A DNA stretch of 26,500 nt, taken from the NCBI RefSeq assembly GCF_946221515.1, contig NZ_CAMJVK010000021.1, forward strand, positions 1-26,500, in the 5' to 3' direction. Made by a program: the position numbers and the translations under genes. Positions 25,643 through 26,500 of the stretch are shown piece after piece. The stretch comes from an uncultured Fenollaria sp. Lineage in GTDB: Bacteria > Bacillota > Clostridia > Tissierellales > Peptoniphilaceae. The notes below the pieces were generated by a model. The model was given only the letters and a program-made list of their open reading frames with translations, made no database searches and was not told where the DNA came from. Positions within the stretch are counted from its first letter, which is position 1; every line of letters starts with the position of its first letter.

Positions 25643-26413
25643 ATGTTAACTGAAATTTCAACATTACAGCTCGCCCTATCCTTTATATTTATCTTAGTTT
25701 TACTAATAATTTCAAAGATAAAGGGCCTATCAAATCAAGGACTGATCATAGTAGCCTCGCTTAGAATGACTATTCAATTAATTATAACTGGCTACTTACT
25801 AAAATATATCTTAAAGAGCGATAGTCCGTGGATAACAGTTTTGATACTTATAATTATGGAAGCGTTTGCAATATTTAATGTCTACAAAAGAAGCAAAGTT
25901 AAATCTATCAAGCTTAAAGAGCTTATAGCAATATGCTTTATAGGATCGAGTTTAGTGTCAATATTCTACTACATCATAGTCGTTGTAGGCGTTAGACCAT
26001 GGTACGACCCAAGGTACTTCATAACTGTCTCAGGAATGCTTATCGGTAATACAATGACGGGCATGAGTCTTGCTATTAACTCTTATAAAAATTCTCTCAA
26101 TGACCAAAGAGATACGATAGAGTCGGCACTTATGCTTGGCGCAAAACCTAAGGATGCTGTGTTAAGAATATCGAGAGAAGCATTTAGCTCAGCCATACTA
26201 CCGACACTTAACTCAATGCTCGGCATGGGCATAGTGCTTTTGCCTGGCATGATGACAGGTCAAATACTATCAGGGACTGACCCAATGTCTGCTATACTAT
26301 ATCAAATAACGATCATGATAGCCATAGTCGGAACTGTCGGGATAACTACAAGCATATTTACATCGCTTGCATACAAAGCTTTCTTTAATGATAGAGAGCA
26401 AATACTATTCTAA
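25643..26413 (+). CDS. fetB: Iron-exporter type ABC permease, FetB-like (YbbM, UPF0014)
   Basis: Membrane subunit of the FetAB-type exporter, 256 residues with about six to seven hydrophobic helices. Family hallmarks are GMLIGNTMTGMSLAINSYKN (133-152), MLGAKPKDAVL and LPGMMTGQILSGTDPMSAILYQI in the C-terminal half, matching UPF0014 proteins closely. AGGAGG lies 6 bases before the ATG, overlapping the end of fetA, whose TAG stop is two bases away. It ends the three-gene plus-strand operon ahead of a strong terminator. Family assignment is firm; export of iron is by analogy with E. coli FetB. Confidence 0.9.
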   Translation: MLTEISTLQLALSFIFILVLLIISKIKGLSNQGLIIVASLRMTIQLIITGYLLKYILKSDSPWITVLILIIMEAFAIFNVYKRSKVKSIKLKELIAICFIGSSLVSIFYYIIVVVGVRPWYDPRYFITVSGMLIGNTMTGMSLAINSYKNSLNDQRDTIESALMLGAKPKDAVLRISREAFSSAILPTLNSMLGMGIVLLPGMMTGQILSGTDPMSAILYQITIMIAIVGTVGITTSIFTSLAYKAFFNDREQILF

Positions 26414-26435
26414 AGGAAAGTTTAATATAAAAAAC

Positions 26436-26466
26436 AAACTCTACTAAAACTAGTAGAGTTTATTTA
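26436..26466 (+). terminator. Strong, probably bidirectional terminator after fetB
   Basis: A perfect 11-base stem (AAACTCTACTA/TAGTAGAGTTT) with the 4-base loop AAAC begins 23 bases after the fetB stop and is followed by TATTTATA on the plus strand. On the minus strand it is followed by TTTGTTTTTTA, an even better T-run, so it can also end a converging transcript entering from the right. Confidence 0.85.
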
Positions 26467-26500
26467 TATACGAATCTATTACCGACTCTTTCTTCTTTTC
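26460..26500 (-). CDS. Possible C-terminal end of a converging gene (partial)
   Basis: At the right edge a minus-strand frame runs in from outside the window and reads KEERVGNRFVYK before a TAA stop at 26460-26462, directly at the foot of the terminator. A second open frame runs further, to a TAG inside the stem. The bidirectional terminator makes a converging gene plausible, but 12 codons are too few to identify it. Confidence 0.25.
   Translation of the reverse strand, partial: KEERVGNRFVYK

Overview
The window is an AT-rich stretch of a low-GC, Gram-positive, anaerobic fermenter. A Clostridia/Tissierellia-type organism such as a Peptoniphilaceae member is my inference; no rRNA or other firm marker is present. 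Supporting signs are strong AGGAGG ribosome sites, a Rex repressor, an NfnAB electron-bifurcating transhydrogenase, groESL behind a CIRCE operator, and an F-type ATP synthase whose c subunit carries the sodium-binding signature. Gene density is very high: no stretch over 300 bases lacks a gene, and many neighbours overlap or touch. No tRNA, rRNA, CRISPR array, insertion sequence or phage gene was seen.

Layout, reading the minus strand from right to left: (1) rex, an ABC-2 type exporter (natA-like ATPase, natB-like permease) and an OGG1-type DNA glycosylase form a tightly overlapping operon (23009 to 19274). (2) groS-groL follow (19111 to 17190) with a perfect CIRCE element and a strong terminator. 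(3) brnQ and a small DUF2812-like membrane protein touch stop-to-start (16945 to 15018). (4) nfnA-nfnB, an ABC ATPase with a very large FtsX-type permease, atpZ, atpI and atpBEFHAGDC run in one direction from 14890 to 1810 with no clear terminator inside; a terminator-like hairpin follows atpC. (5) pepF, an M3 oligopeptidase, fills the left edge. On the plus strand, divergent from rex, an ABC-F ATPase and fetA-fetB (iron-exporter type) form a three-gene operon (23112 to 26413) ending in a strong, probably bidirectional terminator.

How the genes fit together: NfnAB interconverts NADH, reduced ferredoxin and NADPH; Rex senses NADH/NAD+; the ATP synthase is predicted to run on sodium; BrnQ imports branched-chain amino acids and PepF trims oligopeptides. 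This suits an amino-acid and peptide fermenter with sodium-based energetics. The right part groups redox sensing, oxidised-base repair and putative iron export.

Most genes are well-known core families. I did not find an obviously new multi-gene system. The points most worth a second look are the AT-hook-like tail on Rex, the complete sodium signature in the c subunit, the roughly 260-residue extracytoplasmic coiled-coil hairpin in the FtsX-type permease, and the unbroken nfn-ABC-atp gene run.
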